From Litoribrevibacter albus (GTDB taxonomy: Bacteria > Pseudomonadota > Gammaproteobacteria > Pseudomonadales > Litoribrevibacteraceae), in NCBI RefSeq assembly GCF_030159995.1, contig NZ_BSNM01000027.1, forward strand, positions 248,001 through 312,000: 64,000 nucleotides of DNA. Reading direction: 5' to 3'. The notes below the pieces were generated by a model, which did no database searches, had not been told where the DNA came from, and saw only the letters and a list, made by a program, of their open reading frames with translations. The translations under genes were made by a program, and so were the position numbers. The first letter of the stretch is position 1; every line of letters begins with the position of its first letter. Below are positions 7,440 to 16,912 of the stretch, piece after piece.

Positions 7440-10413
7440 CCTCACCTCCATCAGTCTGATTGCCATCGGTTATTTGTTCTTCCTGTTTGGTATCGCGTTC
7501 ATTACCGATAAGGGGTGGTTTCCCCGACGTTTAATCTCGCATCCTCTGACCTATGTCTTGTCACTGGGCATTTACACCAGCTCCTGGGCATTTTATGGCA
7601 GCGTCGGGCTCGCTTACGAATACGGTTTTGGCTTCCTGGCCTTTTACCTCGGTATTGCCGGAGCCTTTATGTTGGCGCCCGTGCTGTTGCAGCCCATTCT
7701 CAAGCTAACCAAGTCTTACCAACTCAGTTCATTAGCCGACTTGTTTGCCTTCCGCTACCGCAGTTCATGGGCGGGCATTCTCACCACCGGGTTTATGACC
7801 ATAGGGGTTTTGCCCTTATTGGTCTTACAAATTAAAACGGTGGTCGATACCGTACTGATCATGACCAACAACGAGCAACCCGCTCAGATTATTGGTATCG
7901 CCTTCTGTCTGTTGATGACAGTCTTTGCTGTTATTTTTGGTGCCCGCCATACCTCAACCCGAAACCAGCACGAAGGGTTTGTGGTAGCCATTGCCTTTGA
8001 ATCCATCATTAAGATGATCGCCATTCTAGCCGTGGGTTTCTATGGCATCTTTTATGTGTTTGATGGCCCCAACGACATGGAAGACTGGCTGACCTCGAAT
8101 AAAGATTTGCTAAGCACCATGCACACCACCCTCAATGAAGGGCCCTGGCATGCCTTGCTGCTGATGTTTTTTGCCAGCGCCATTGTGATGCCGCACATGT
8201 TCTACATGACCTTCACTGAGAATATGAATCGTCGAGCATTAAACACCGCCAGCTGGGGCATGCCGGTCTTGATGCTGATCATGAGTCTTCCCATTCCGAT
8301 CATTCTCTGGGCTGGCTTAAAACTGGGGCTAAGATACTCTCCAAGCTACTTCACTCTGACCGTTGGCCTTCATGAGGGCAGCGAGTGGCTAACAGTACTG
8401 ACCTTTATCGGTGGGCTTGCAGCCGCAAGCGGTCTGATTATTGTGGTGACGCTGGCCCTATCAGCGATGTGTCTAAACCACTTGATTCTGCCTTCACTGC
8501 CGATTCGTGAAGGCATCAACATATATAAGAATGTCTTGTGGATTCGCCGCATTCTAATCATTGCCATTGTCACCGCGTCCTATTTCTTATACCTCGCCAT
8601 CGGCACCGATCAAAATCTCAGCGATTTAGGCTTGGCCGCCTTCGTCGCTACACTGCAGTTTTTGCCGGGCGTAATGGGATTGCTGTTCTGGCCAACCGGT
8701 AATCGTCAAGGATTCCTATCAGGCCTGATTGGTGGCATCGTGGTATGGATTATCGGAATTCTGGTACCCCTGGTTTCAGGCCATTCGGTATTGGATTTCT
8801 ATGATTTCACTTACAACTTTGCTGGCCAGCAATCCGGCTATCTGATTGCGCTAGGCGCCACTGTGGTTAATGTCACCTTGTTCATTCTGGTGAGCGTGCT
8901 CACCGAAACCAATGAGGACGAACAGGCCACGGCTCAAGCCTGTGCCGTAGATACACTGACCACACCACAACGCCGTCAGCTTGATATTCTGAGTGCAGAG
9001 GAATTTCGCGAGCGTCTCGCCAAACCTTTGGGCTCCAAAACCGCGATTCGGGAAGTTGATCGGGCGCTGAAAGATCTCCAACTGCCGCTGCATGAAGACA
9101 GGCCATACGCATTACGTCGTTTACGGGATCAACTCGAAGCCAACTTATCGGGATTAATGGGGCCCGTGCTTGCCAAAAGCATCATTGATCGCAACATCCC
9201 TTACAAAGAAACGCCTGTGGGCGGTGCGCTCGACGACATTCACTTTATTGAAAGCCGTATCGAAAACTACAACCAACAGATGACTGGTCTGGCCGCTGAG
9301 CTAGACAGCCTGCGCCGTTATCACCGAATGACATTGCAAAACCTTCCGATGGGCGTGTGTTCCATTGGCGGTGATGGTGAAATTTTGATGTGGAACCGGG
9401 CGATCTCTGAATTGACCGAAGTGGACGAACGCGAAATCGTCGGCGCCCACATTAGTACGGTGCCGGACCCTTGGGGCGATGTTCTGCAAACCTTTACTGA
9501 AGATGAGTCCACTCATCATCATAAGAAAACCGTTGAATTTGGTGGCCGAACGCATTGGTTCAATCTTCATAAAGCGGTGATCTTCCGTGATCGACAAATT
9601 GATTCGCCCTACACCGGTAGCATCGTGATTCTGATTGAAGATCTGACCGATACGCAACTGCTGGAAGAAGAGCTGATCCACAGTGAACGTTTGGCCTCCA
9701 TCGGTCGCTTTGCAGCAGGTGTTGCTCACGAGATAGGCAACCCGATTACAGGGATTAACTGTCTGGCACAAGACATTAAGTACGAAACCGACAACCCTGA
9801 ATTGAAGGACATGGCCGAGCAGATTATTGAACAAACCAAGCGAGTATCGAACATTGTTCAAACTCTGGTCAGTTTTGCTCACGCAGGTACACATAAAAGC
9901 CAGCGTTCACTAGGTCCGGTTCATATTAATCAGTGCGTCAACGAAGCCATCAACCTGTTGACGCTTAGCCAAAAGAATCAGCGCTATGTCGAATTTATTA
10001 ACCATTGTGATCCGGAGCTAGAAGTCATTGGTGACGCCCAACGTCTGGTGCAAGTGTTCGTAAACCTGGTTGGTAATGCACGGGATGCCTCACCGGATGG
10101 CACCAGCGTTGTGGTGCGCTCGACAGCTAGCGAGCTGTCTTGCGTGATCGAGGTAATCGATGAAGGCCACGGAATTCCTGAAGAAAAGATCGATCAGATT
10201 TTCGATCCATTCTTCACCACCAAAGAACCTGGTGAGGGAACCGGATTAGGTCTTGCGATGGTCTACAGCATCATCGAAGAACATCATGGCAACATACAAG
10301 TAGACAGCCCCGCGTACCCTGAGACTGGAAAAGGATCACGGTTTGCGATTACTATACCACGCCATAATAATGATAATGACGATGATCCAGAACGACCTGA
10401 AGCATCTGAATAG
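7429..10413 (+). CDS. cbrA: Sensor histidine kinase CbrA with SSS-type transporter domain
   Basis: The 994-aa product joins an N-terminal sodium/solute-symporter-like membrane domain (about a dozen segments, residues 1-500) to a linker, a PAS domain (about 630-740), a HisKA dimerisation domain with the phospho-acceptor in AHEIGNP (H767), and a HATPase domain with NARDASPDG and DEGHGIPEE followed by GEGTGLGLAM. This is the CbrA architecture; CbrA/CbrB controls carbon/nitrogen balance and histidine use. I chose ATG 7429 over the upstream GTG 7423 because AGGTG at 7421-7425 is spaced properly for it and the start overlaps the cbrX stop. cbrB follows 41 bp downstream. Confidence 0.95.
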   Translation: MTFDLTSISLIAIGYLFFLFGIAFITDKGWFPRRLISHPLTYVLSLGIYTSSWAFYGSVGLAYEYGFGFLAFYLGIAGAFMLAPVLLQPILKLTKSYQLSSLADLFAFRYRSSWAGILTTGFMTIGVLPLLVLQIKTVVDTVLIMTNNEQPAQIIGIAFCLLMTVFAVIFGARHTSTRNQHEGFVVAIAFESIIKMIAILAVGFYGIFYVFDGPNDMEDWLTSNKDLLSTMHTTLNEGPWHALLLMFFASAIVMPHMFYMTFTENMNRRALNTASWGMPVLMLIMSLPIPIILWAGLKLGLRYSPSYFTLTVGLHEGSEWLTVLTFIGGLAAASGLIIVVTLALSAMCLNHLILPSLPIREGINIYKNVLWIRRILIIAIVTASYFLYLAIGTDQNLSDLGLAAFVATLQFLPGVMGLLFWPTGNRQGFLSGLIGGIVVWIIGILVPLVSGHSVLDFYDFTYNFAGQQSGYLIALGATVVNVTLFILVSVLTETNEDEQATAQACAVDTLTTPQRRQLDILSAEEFRERLAKPLGSKTAIREVDRALKDLQLPLHEDRPYALRRLRDQLEANLSGLMGPVLAKSIIDRNIPYKETPVGGALDDIHFIESRIENYNQQMTGLAAELDSLRRYHRMTLQNLPMGVCSIGGDGEILMWNRAISELTEVDEREIVGAHISTVPDPWGDVLQTFTEDESTHHHKKTVEFGGRTHWFNLHKAVIFRDRQIDSPYTGSIVILIEDLTDTQLLEEELIHSERLASIGRFAAGVAHEIGNPITGINCLAQDIKYETDNPELKDMAEQIIEQTKRVSNIVQTLVSFAHAGTHKSQRSLGPVHINQCVNEAINLLTLSQKNQRYVEFINHCDPELEVIGDAQRLVQVFVNLVGNARDASPDGTSVVVRSTASELSCVIEVIDEGHGIPEEKIDQIFDPFFTTKEPGEGTGLGLAMVYSIIEEHHGNIQVDSPAYPETGKGSRFAITIPRHNNDNDDDPERPEASE

Positions 10414-10454
10414 CAAAGGCAACGTTAGAAATCTTGCGGCTTTAAGGGAAATTC

Positions 10455-11831
10455 ATGAAACGAATTTTGATTGTAGAAGATGAAGGTATTATTCGCTCGG
10501 CATTGAAGCGACTGCTCGAACGAAACGGCTATCAAGTAGATGATGCCGGTTCCGTTCAGGAAGCGACGGACTCCTATGACTTAGCGGATTACAGTTTAAT
10601 CATCAGTGACCTTCGTCTTCCTGGCGCGCCTGGGACCGATCTGATCAAACAATCCCCCGGTGTTCCGGTACTGATCATGACCAGCTACGCAAGTTTGCGA
10701 TCAGCGGTCGATTCGATGAAGATGGGCGCCGTCGACTATATTGCGAAACCTTTTGATCATGAGGAAATGTTGAAGTCCGTTGCGGACATTCTTAATCGCC
10801 CTCATGTTTCTCAAAAACCGGGTGCCGCACCTCAAGCATCGACAAATAAATCGCCGACTCAAATCATTGGCACCTGTACGGCAATGCAGACCTTTTTTAA
10901 ACGTCTGCAAAAAGTATCTCCAACCGATACCACCGTGCTGATTCTGGGTGAATCAGGTACAGGTAAAGAACTGGCAGCTCGTTCTATTCACGAACACAGT
11001 AAGCGCGCTACATCCCCGATGATTTCGGTTAACTGTGCGGCCATTCCGGAAACCCTGATCGAATCCGAACTGTTTGGTCATGAGAAAGGCGCGTTCACTG
11101 GTGCAACTGCTGCACGTAACGGCTTGGTTGAAGCCGCCGATGGCGGAACGCTGTTCCTGGATGAAATCGGTGAACTGCCACTTGAAGCCCAAGCGCGATT
11201 ATTACGTGTTCTTCAAGAAGGCGAGATCCGTCGCGTGGGTTCCGTTCAATCAAAGAAAGTGGATGTTCGTCTTATTGCCGCAACCCACCGTGATTTAAAA
11301 CGCATGGTGAGTGAAGGACAATTCCGTGAAGATTTGTACTACCGCTTGAACGTTGTCTCATTGAAACTGCCTCCACTAAGAGAGCGTGAAGGTGATGTTC
11401 TTGAGCTTGCGAAAGAGTTACTCAAACTTCACTGTGAAAAAGTGGGCTGCGAGGAAGTTCTGTTATCAGACGATGCCATGGAAGCCATTCAGCAATACAG
11501 CTGGCCTGGTAATGTGCGTGAACTGCAAAATGCCATTGAGCGTTCTGTAATCATGTGCGAAGACGATCTGATTACAGCAGAGATTTTGTCGCTCGATTTG
11601 GATTCTCCAGCGCCTGAAACACCACAATCTACCTCTGCAGTGGCGGAGCAACCCGATAGCCCTGACAACTCTCAGGAAGGCTTATCGCTTGAAGATTATT
11701 TCCAAAAATTCGTCTTGGAAAATCAGGATCGAATGAGCGAAACCGAATTAGCCAAAGCCTTGGGCATCAGCCGTAAAAGCCTTTGGGAGCGTCGACAACG
11801 ATTGGGTATCCCTCGTCGTAAAAAGTCCTAA
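10455..11831 (+). CDS. cbrB: Sigma-54-dependent response regulator CbrB
   Basis: NtrC-family activator of 458 aa. The receiver domain (1-115) has the acidic pocket VEDE and phospho-acceptor D52 in SDLRLPG. The AAA+ domain has Walker A GESGTGKE (165-172), the sigma-54 contact loop GAFTGA (212-217) and Walker [11 protein letters not shown] Fis-type helix-turn-helix closes the protein (about 425-458, [20 protein letters not shown]). It pairs with CbrA immediately upstream. Its expected direct target, a CrcZ-type RNA, appears to lie just downstream with repeated TGTTAC sites and a sigma-54-like promoter. Confidence 0.96.
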   Translation: MKRILIVEDEGIIRSALKRLLERNGYQVDDAGSVQEATDSYDLADYSLIISDLRLPGAPGTDLIKQSPGVPVLIMTSYASLRSAVDSMKMGAVDYIAKPFDHEEMLKSVADILNRPHVSQKPGAAPQASTNKSPTQIIGTCTAMQTFFKRLQKVSPTDTTVLILGESGTGKELAARSIHEHSKRATSPMISVNCAAIPETLIESELFGHEKGAFTGATAARNGLVEAADGGTLFLDEIGELPLEAQARLLRVLQEGEIRRVGSVQSKKVDVRLIAATHRDLKRMVSEGQFREDLYYRLNVVSLKLPPLREREGDVLELAKELLKLHCEKVGCEEVLLSDDAMEAIQQYSWPGNVRELQNAIERSVIMCEDDLITAEILSLDLDSPAPETPQSTSAVAEQPDSPDNSQEGLSLEDYFQKFVLENQDRMSETELAKALGISRKSLWERRQRLGIPRRKKS

Positions 11832-11853
11832 GCGACTTAGCATAAATACAGAA

Positions 11854-11876
11854 AGGGCTCCCAGGAGTCCTTTTTT
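11854..11876 (+). terminator. cbrB terminator
   Basis: AGGGCTCC pairs with GGAGTCCT (one G-T pair, 11854-11871) and runs into a T tract at 11871-11876. It separates cbrB from the downstream noncoding RNA. Confidence 0.8.
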
Positions 11877-11880
11877 ATTG

Positions 11881-11943
11881 TGTTACCCTCAGACCCCCCC
11901 ATTTGTTACCTTACTTAACACTCAAAAGTAAGTTTTCGTAACA
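11881..11943 (+). promoter_or_regulatory. Candidate CbrB upstream activating sequences
   Basis: TGTTAC occurs at 11881-11886 and 11904-11909 and its inverse GTAACA at 11938-11943. Nested between the last two is a second inverted repeat, CTTACTT (11910-11916) / AAGTAAG (11926-11932). Such half-sites agree with what I recall of the CbrB recognition sequence (TGTTAC/GTAACA), and they lie about 100-160 bp upstream of the inferred transcription start, the normal distance for an NtrC-family enhancer. Confidence 0.6.
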
Positions 11944-12017
11944 CACCATGTAAACACAGTCTCCCAAATTTCAGAACAATAATCATAACTACCTGTTTTT
12001 AATGGATTTTTAAAAAC

Positions 12018-12033
12018 TGGCATTAGATCTGTA
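12018..12033 (+). promoter_or_regulatory. Candidate sigma-54 promoter of the CrcZ-like RNA
   Basis: TGGCATTAGATCTGTA keeps the -24 GG (12019-12020) and the -12 G exactly 12 bases later (12031), with T instead of C at the second -12 position. Spacing is right; the GT variant lowers certainty. Transcription would begin near 12043. Confidence 0.5.
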
Positions 12034-12043
12034 ACGTATACAG

Positions 12044-12300
12044 TACTTTCCATCACCAACAATAAAAATAAAAACAGGTGAAAAGACGCCCCAACAATAA
12101 AAATAAAAAACGGGGCAAGAAAGTATGAAGCAAAAATATAAATAAAAACGCTCTCAAACAGCATTTAACGTGAAGCACTCGGGCAGGATGCCCTAGGTTT
12201 GTTTAAACTGAACGGTAAAGGGAACGTCAGGCACAAAAAAAATAATAACCGCCTGTAAGCTTTATCATTTCCTTTGTGTAAGCGGCCCCGCTCATGTACA
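12044..12300 (+). ncRNA. crcZ: CrcZ-like Hfq-sequestering regulatory RNA
   Basis: The gap between cbrB and pcnB is where Pseudomonas encodes CrcZ, the CbrB-activated RNA that titrates Hfq and so lifts catabolite repression. Four A-rich AAN-repeat motifs occur: 12058-12075, 12093-12111, 12131-12149 and 12232-12249. Three are flanked by complementary bases that would display them in loops: CACC/GGTG (12054-12057, 12077-12080), GCCCC/GGGGC (12088-12092, 12112-12116) and CAGGC/GCCTG (12228-12232, 12251-12255); the third has a weaker AGC/GCT. No coding frame is credible. The 5' end is inferred from the sigma-54-like site; the 3' end is unclear, as candidate hairpins at 12181-12193 (GGGCA/TGCCC) and 12281-12300 (AGCGG/CCGCT core) lack a clean T tract. 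Confidence 0.75.
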
Positions 12301-12381
12301 CTCCAAACAAATCTCAGCGCTTGCGGTATCTCACAAACGCATTCCAATCATTCAATTTTATTAAAGAAGTAATCTAACATT

Positions 12382-13812
12382 ATGGTGTTTAAGGGCATCA
12401 AGAAACGCGTCCAACATTTTCTCAACCGAAAAACCGACAGTACATCAGAGCATTCTGGACCTAGGACTATCGGTCGGGACAGTCATCCTGTTTCAAGAAA
12501 ACAGATCAGCAATAACGCCCTTAAAGTTTTGTATCGATTGGAAAGTGCCGGCTTTGAAGCCTATCTGGTTGGTGGCTGCATTCGGGATATTTTACTTGAT
12601 CATCAACCCAAAGATTTCGATATCGCAACCAACGCGCACCCTGAACAAGTTCACAAACTCTTCCGAAATTCCCGCCTGATTGGCCGCCGTTTCCGTCTGG
12701 TTCACGTGCATTTTGGCCGGGAAATTATTGAGGTTGCCACCTTCAGAGCAAATCATCCTGAAGATGCTGCGCCAGTTGCCACCATCAAAGGCCAACATAA
12801 GTCAGCCACCAGCAACTCAGGCATGCTGCTACGAGACAATGTCTATGGCACAGTGGAAGAAGACGCAGCTCGACGTGATTTCACAGCGAATGCGCTGTAC
12901 TACTCTATTTCTGATTTCTCCATTCATGATTACGGCGACGGAATGGAAGACATCACAAACAGAACTTTGCGTATGATTGGCGAACCTACCGTTCGCTATC
13001 AGGAAGATCCGGTTCGAATGCTCAGAGCCATTCGCTTTGCCGCTAAACTGGACTTCACCATTGAAACAGCAACCCAAGCGCCAATTCAAGAAATGGGCAA
13101 GCTGCTGTTAAATATCCCATCAGCGCGGCTTTTTGATGAAACACTGAAGTTGTTCCAATCTGGCCACGCTGAACAATCCTTCCGTTTATTGAGAGAACAT
13201 AAGTTACTTCGCTTCCTCTTTCCTGAAACGGATGAACTGCTAGACCAGGATACCTCTGGTTTTGTTGAGCGTTTAATTCTTTGCACCTGTCAGAACACAG
13301 ATAAACGCATTGCCGAAGACAAACCCGTCACGCCAATTTTCTTGTTTGCTGCGTTCTTATGGCCAAAAGTGCAACAGCGCTGGCAAGAACAGAAAGAATT
13401 TATGCCACCCGTACCAGCACTGACTAAAGCTGCGCAACTGGTGCTGGATGAGCAAGTAAAAATCACAGCCATCCCTAGACGCTTTTCAACAGCGATCAAA
13501 GAAATCTGGGATTTACAGCTGCGCCTGCAACGAAGAAACGGAAAGAAAGCGTTCCAAATGCTTGAGCATCCTCGATTCAGAGCCGCCTATGATTTCATTC
13601 TGCTACGCGAGCAAGCCGGTGAAAACCTGGATGATTTAGGTGCCTGGTGGACGGATTTTCAATCCAGCGACGACAACATAAAGCAAAAGATGGCCAGCAA
13701 AGCAGGCCACCCTCGTCGAGGCGGAAAGCGCGCCCCTGGAAAGCCCTCCGGCACTAACCGATACAAGAACCGCTCTCGCTCACGAAAGCCTAAGCCGGCT
13801 CAAGATTCGTAA
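12382..13812 (+). CDS. pcnB: Poly(A) polymerase I
   Basis: PcnB adds 3' poly(A) tails that direct RNAs to decay. The 476-aa protein has the class II nucleotidyltransferase signature: LVGGCIRD at 62-69, then DFDIATNA with catalytic acids D78 and D80. It continues with the RNA-binding neck region (RRDFTANALYY) and ends in a very basic tail (RRGGKRAPGKPSG and an RSRSRKPK run), typical of PcnB rather than the CCA-adding enzyme. The ATG is preceded by AAAGAAGTAA, a weak ribosome binding site. folK follows 38 bp downstream, the usual pcnB-folK pair. Confidence 0.95.
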   Translation: MVFKGIKKRVQHFLNRKTDSTSEHSGPRTIGRDSHPVSRKQISNNALKVLYRLESAGFEAYLVGGCIRDILLDHQPKDFDIATNAHPEQVHKLFRNSRLIGRRFRLVHVHFGREIIEVATFRANHPEDAAPVATIKGQHKSATSNSGMLLRDNVYGTVEEDAARRDFTANALYYSISDFSIHDYGDGMEDITNRTLRMIGEPTVRYQEDPVRMLRAIRFAAKLDFTIETATQAPIQEMGKLLLNIPSARLFDETLKLFQSGHAEQSFRLLREHKLLRFLFPETDELLDQDTSGFVERLILCTCQNTDKRIAEDKPVTPIFLFAAFLWPKVQQRWQEQKEFMPPVPALTKAAQLVLDEQVKITAIPRRFSTAIKEIWDLQLRLQRRNGKKAFQMLEHPRFRAAYDFILLREQAGENLDDLGAWWTDFQSSDDNIKQKMASKAGHPRRGGKRAPGKPSGTNRYKNRSRSRKPKPAQDS

Positions 13813-13850
13813 TCACAAGAACTGTAGACGTACTAGCGAAGAACTTATCG

Positions 13851-14348
13851 ATGATCAATGTCGCTTACATAGGAATGGGAAGTAACCTCGACAATCCCAT
13901 TGATCAACTAAAATCCGCAAGTCAGGCACTTTTGGATCATAGCGACATTGAGAGCATCGAATTCTCCCAGGTTTACAACACCACGCCCATTGGCCCTCAA
14001 GATCAGCCGAACTATGCCAATGCCGCCGCACGTTTGACTACTCGGCTGTCAGCCATCGAATTGTTGGACCTACTTCAGTCCATTGAAAATGCACATGGCC
14101 GGGTTCGAACGATTCGCTGGGGAGCCCGTACTCTGGATCTCGATATCCTGCTATTTAATCAGGACACCATATCCTCAGAACGCTTGATCGTTCCCCACTG
14201 CCAAATGAAGTTCAGAAACTTTGTTTTGATTCCGCTTTCAGACCTCTCCCCAAATCTTCAACTGCCTGATGGCAGCTGTTTACCTGAATTACTTGAAGCC
14301 TGTCCTGAGAACGCCATCCAGTCTTTCCCTGAAATTTCACTGCCATAG
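13851..14348 (+). CDS. folK: 2-amino-4-hydroxy-6-hydroxymethyldihydropteridine pyrophosphokinase
   Basis: FolK transfers pyrophosphate from ATP to hydroxymethyl-dihydropterin in folate synthesis. The 165-aa sequence shows YIGMGSNLDNP at the N-terminus, the TTPIGPQDQPNY substrate loop and RWGARTLDLDILLF, whose two Asp residues bind the magnesium ions. Probably co-transcribed with pcnB and perhaps with panB, 128 bp further on. Ordinary in length and content. Confidence 0.95.
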   Translation: MINVAYIGMGSNLDNPIDQLKSASQALLDHSDIESIEFSQVYNTTPIGPQDQPNYANAAARLTTRLSAIELLDLLQSIENAHGRVRTIRWGARTLDLDILLFNQDTISSERLIVPHCQMKFRNFVLIPLSDLSPNLQLPDGSCLPELLEACPENAIQSFPEISLP

Positions 14349-14476
14349 TTCGTCCCCAATCCAACATTTTCTCCGCTTTTTTTGATACATAAATGCACAA
14401 AAAGCCGTTTTTAACTCTTAACTATCTTTTTCTGTGTGATAACATGCGCACTTCTTAAACAGCTAGGTCGAACACC

Positions 14477-15268
14477 ATGGCAGTAACAGTCAATACTCTT
14501 AAAGAGATGAAACAATCAGGTGAAAAATTCACTTGTTTAACCTCTTACGACGCAACCTTTGCTCAACTTGTGAGCAGCGCCGGTGTAGAAGTCATCCTGA
14601 TCGGTGACTCTTTAGGCATGGTATTGCAAGGTAATGACAGTACCTTACCCGTCACCATTGAAGATATGGCATACCACACTCAATGTGTCGCGAACGGTAA
14701 CCAAGGTGCCCTTCTGATGGCTGACATGCCGTTCATGTCTTACGCCACACCAGAGCAAGCCATGGAAACAGCCGCAGTATTGATGCAATCCGGTGCGCAC
14801 ATGGTCAAGCTTGAGGGTGGCGACTGGCTGGTTGAGACCACTCGCTTATTGAGTGAGCGCGGCATCCCGACCTGTTTACATCTAGGGCTTACCCCTCAAA
14901 CCGTTAATAAGATGGGTGGCTATAAAGTACAAGGTCGTCAGGATCAGCAAGCCGATAAGATGATCACCGACGCGGTTGCGCTTGCGGAAGCAGGTGCCGA
15001 TATCATCCTGCTTGAATGCGTTCCTTACGAGCTTGCGGACAAAATCACCAAAGCCGTTGATGTTCCAGTGATCGGCATTGGCGCGGGTAACCAAACCGAC
15101 GGACAAGTGTTAGTGATTCATGACATGCTTGGCGCGACCACAGGCCATCGACCAAAGTTTGTTAAAAACTTCCTGGAAGGCAACACCAGCATTCAGGCAG
15201 CCATTGAAAACTATATTACGGACGTAAAGTCTGGTGCTTTCCCGTCCGAAGAACATACGTTCAAGTAA
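14477..15268 (+). CDS. panB: 3-methyl-2-oxobutanoate hydroxymethyltransferase
   Basis: First committed step of pantothenate synthesis: ketoisovalerate plus methylene-tetrahydrofolate gives ketopantoate. The 263-aa TIM barrel carries the metal-binding IGDSLGMV (D44), MVKLEGG, and LLECVP with the catalytic Glu (about 180). Length is standard. It stands at the head of the panB-panC pair after folK, which makes its cofactor pathway, an arrangement shared with pseudomonads. A two-tier stem-loop lies between it and panC. Confidence 0.97.
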   Translation: MAVTVNTLKEMKQSGEKFTCLTSYDATFAQLVSSAGVEVILIGDSLGMVLQGNDSTLPVTIEDMAYHTQCVANGNQGALLMADMPFMSYATPEQAMETAAVLMQSGAHMVKLEGGDWLVETTRLLSERGIPTCLHLGLTPQTVNKMGGYKVQGRQDQQADKMITDAVALAEAGADIILLECVPYELADKITKAVDVPVIGIGAGNQTDGQVLVIHDMLGATTGHRPKFVKNFLEGNTSIQAAIENYITDVKSGAFPSEEHTFK

Positions 15269-15270
15269 GC

Positions 15271-15326
15271 AGAACAGATATTCAGAGAGAAACACCGGGG
15301 TTATTCACCCCGGTCGTGTCTGTTCT
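15271..15326 (+). other. Two-tier stem-loop between panB and panC
   Basis: An outer 8-bp stem AGAACAGA (15271-15278) / TCTGTTCT (15319-15326) encloses an inner 7-bp stem ACCGGGG (15294-15300) / CCCCGGT (15308-15314). No T tract follows, so it is not a standard terminator. It may set the 3' end or stability of the panB message or attenuate panC. Confidence 0.55.
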
Positions 15327-15418
15327 CCTATAACGGCTAGAACACACCCCCAACCACCGACGATCTCTTCATCTTTGTCATCTGTTAAGACATCCACTGA
15401 TTAATAAGAATTGCGACT

Positions 15419-16288
15419 ATGAAAATCATTCACAGCATCCAAGAACTTCGTAAAGAACTGTACATGCGTCGTTTCGATAAGGAACGCATTAGCTTTGTTC
15501 CGACCATGGGAAATCTGCACGAAGGACACATCAGCCTGATTCACAAAGCCGCTGAAAAAGGAGACTGTGTAGTCGCCAGTATTTTTGTTAACCCACTGCA
15601 GTTTGGGGCGAACGAAGATCTGGAGTCGTACCCTCGTACGCCGGAACAAGATGAAGCTCAACTCCTTGCCACAGGCTGCGTTGACTTCTTATTCCGCCCT
15701 CGCGTTGAAGAGATTTATCCGGTCGGGCAAGAAAACCATACCGTCGTTGAAGTCCCTAACATCTCAGACGTTTACTGCGGTGCCAGTCGCCCTGGTCACT
15801 TCCGAGGCGTTGCCACGATTGTTTGTAAATTACTGAACATTGTTCAGCCGGATTTTGCGATCTTTGGTCGTAAAGATTACCAGCAACTGATGGTAATCGA
15901 GAAAATGGTCGAGGACCTCTGCCTGCCAGTCAAAGTCATCGGCGCAGACACCGCCCGTGCAAAAGACGGTCTGGCATTAAGCTCTCGCAACGGCTACTTA
16001 ACCAGCGATGAGCGTCAATGTGCACCAGCACTGTATAAAGCTCTGCAAGAAGCCAAAGAAGTCATCCTGTCAGGTCAGGCAGACTTCAAAGGCATTCAGG
16101 CGCGAGCAAACCATGCCTTGGAACAGGCAGGGTTCAAACCAGACTACTTTGACATTTGTAACGCTAAGACCCTCGAACCGGCACTGCGTTCAGATCAAGA
16201 GTTAGTGATATTAGCTGCGGCCTATCTAGGCAAAGCCCGCTTGATCGACAACATCGTAATTTCACTAACCCCTGCCGAAGAAGAATAA
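15419..16288 (+). CDS. panC: Pantothenate synthetase
   Basis: PanC condenses pantoate with beta-alanine using ATP. The 289-aa protein has the nucleotide-binding VPTMGNLHEGH motif (28-36 region), FVNPLQFG, FGRKDYQQL and the KMSKS-like LALSSRN. All match the family and its usual 280-290 aa. panB is upstream; panD, which supplies beta-alanine, follows 190 bp downstream, so all three steps of pantothenate synthesis from ketoisovalerate and Asp except PanE are grouped. Confidence 0.97.
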   Translation: MKIIHSIQELRKELYMRRFDKERISFVPTMGNLHEGHISLIHKAAEKGDCVVASIFVNPLQFGANEDLESYPRTPEQDEAQLLATGCVDFLFRPRVEEIYPVGQENHTVVEVPNISDVYCGASRPGHFRGVATIVCKLLNIVQPDFAIFGRKDYQQLMVIEKMVEDLCLPVKVIGADTARAKDGLALSSRNGYLTSDERQCAPALYKALQEAKEVILSGQADFKGIQARANHALEQAGFKPDYFDICNAKTLEPALRSDQELVILAAAYLGKARLIDNIVISLTPAEEE

Positions 16289-16478
16289 GATTCTGTACTG
16301 AAGGCGCTATTGGTCAAATATATGCTCGTTCATAGATTGATCACTCAAGCGCTTTCGGGCATACTTCGCGCACTTTGTTCAGGTCGTAGTACTAGTCAGG
16401 CGCTTTCTGTTGCAGTTCGTCCGACACCATCAAGTAACGATCGGGATTTTCATCGGTATCCAGTAGAGGGGATTTTCC

Positions 16479-16859
16479 ATGCAATCCATAATGCTGAAAG
16501 CAAAACTGCATCAGGCAAGAGTGACTCATGCCGTTTTGGAATATGAAGGATCTTGCGCTATCGACGCAAACTTACTTGATATGACAGGCCTTCGCGAATA
16601 CGAACAAATTCAAATTTATAACCTGGATAATGGTGAGCGTTTCACGACCTACATCATTCGTGGTGAAGCGGGTTCAGGCATCATTTCTATGAACGGTGCT
16701 GCAGCTCACAAAGCGTCTCCTGGTGATCGAGTGATTATTTGTGCTTACGGCAACTTCAGCGAAGCAGAGCTGGTTAACCATAAGCCTAAAATGGTCTACC
16801 TGAAAGAAGGTAACGAAGTCAGCCACAGCGCTAACGCGATTCCAGTTCAAGTCGCGTAA
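16479..16859 (+). CDS. panD: Aspartate 1-decarboxylase
   Basis: PanD makes beta-alanine from aspartate and self-cleaves to form a pyruvoyl cofactor. The 126-aa proenzyme has the processing site YEG24-S25CAID, exactly where E. coli PanD is cut, and the same total length, supporting the ATG at 16479 over the internal ATG at residue 5. Other conserved parts: [10 protein letters not shown] and [17 protein letters not shown] strong terminator follows 26 bp after the stop. Confidence 0.97.
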   Translation: MQSIMLKAKLHQARVTHAVLEYEGSCAIDANLLDMTGLREYEQIQIYNLDNGERFTTYIIRGEAGSGIISMNGAAAHKASPGDRVIICAYGNFSEAELVNHKPKMVYLKEGNEVSHSANAIPVQVA

Positions 16860-16884
16860 TCGAGACCGTACCATTTTATCCCCC

Positions 16885-16912
16885 AAAAAGAAGGCCAAAA
16901 GGCCTTCTTTTT
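16885..16912. terminator. panD terminator
   Basis: Perfect 12-bp arms AAAAAGAAGGCC / GGCCTTCTTTTT around an AAAA loop; T-rich on both strands, so potentially bidirectional. Confidence 0.9.

Noticed and set aside
9301-9894. 197-aa minus-strand ORF inside cbrA
   Set aside because: It lies opposite the conserved PAS/HisKA region of cbrA and has no recognisable domain.
12058-12249. The four A-rich motifs as a CRISPR-like or satellite repeat array
   Set aside because: Spacing is irregular (about 35, 38 and 101 bp), flanks differ and the repeats are low-complexity; the Hfq-motif reading explains them better.
11922-12347. Two minus-strand ORFs (80 and 60 aa) in the cbrB-pcnB gap
   Set aside because: They have no ribosome binding sites, their composition just mirrors the A-rich motifs of the CrcZ-like RNA, and no protein family is recognisable.
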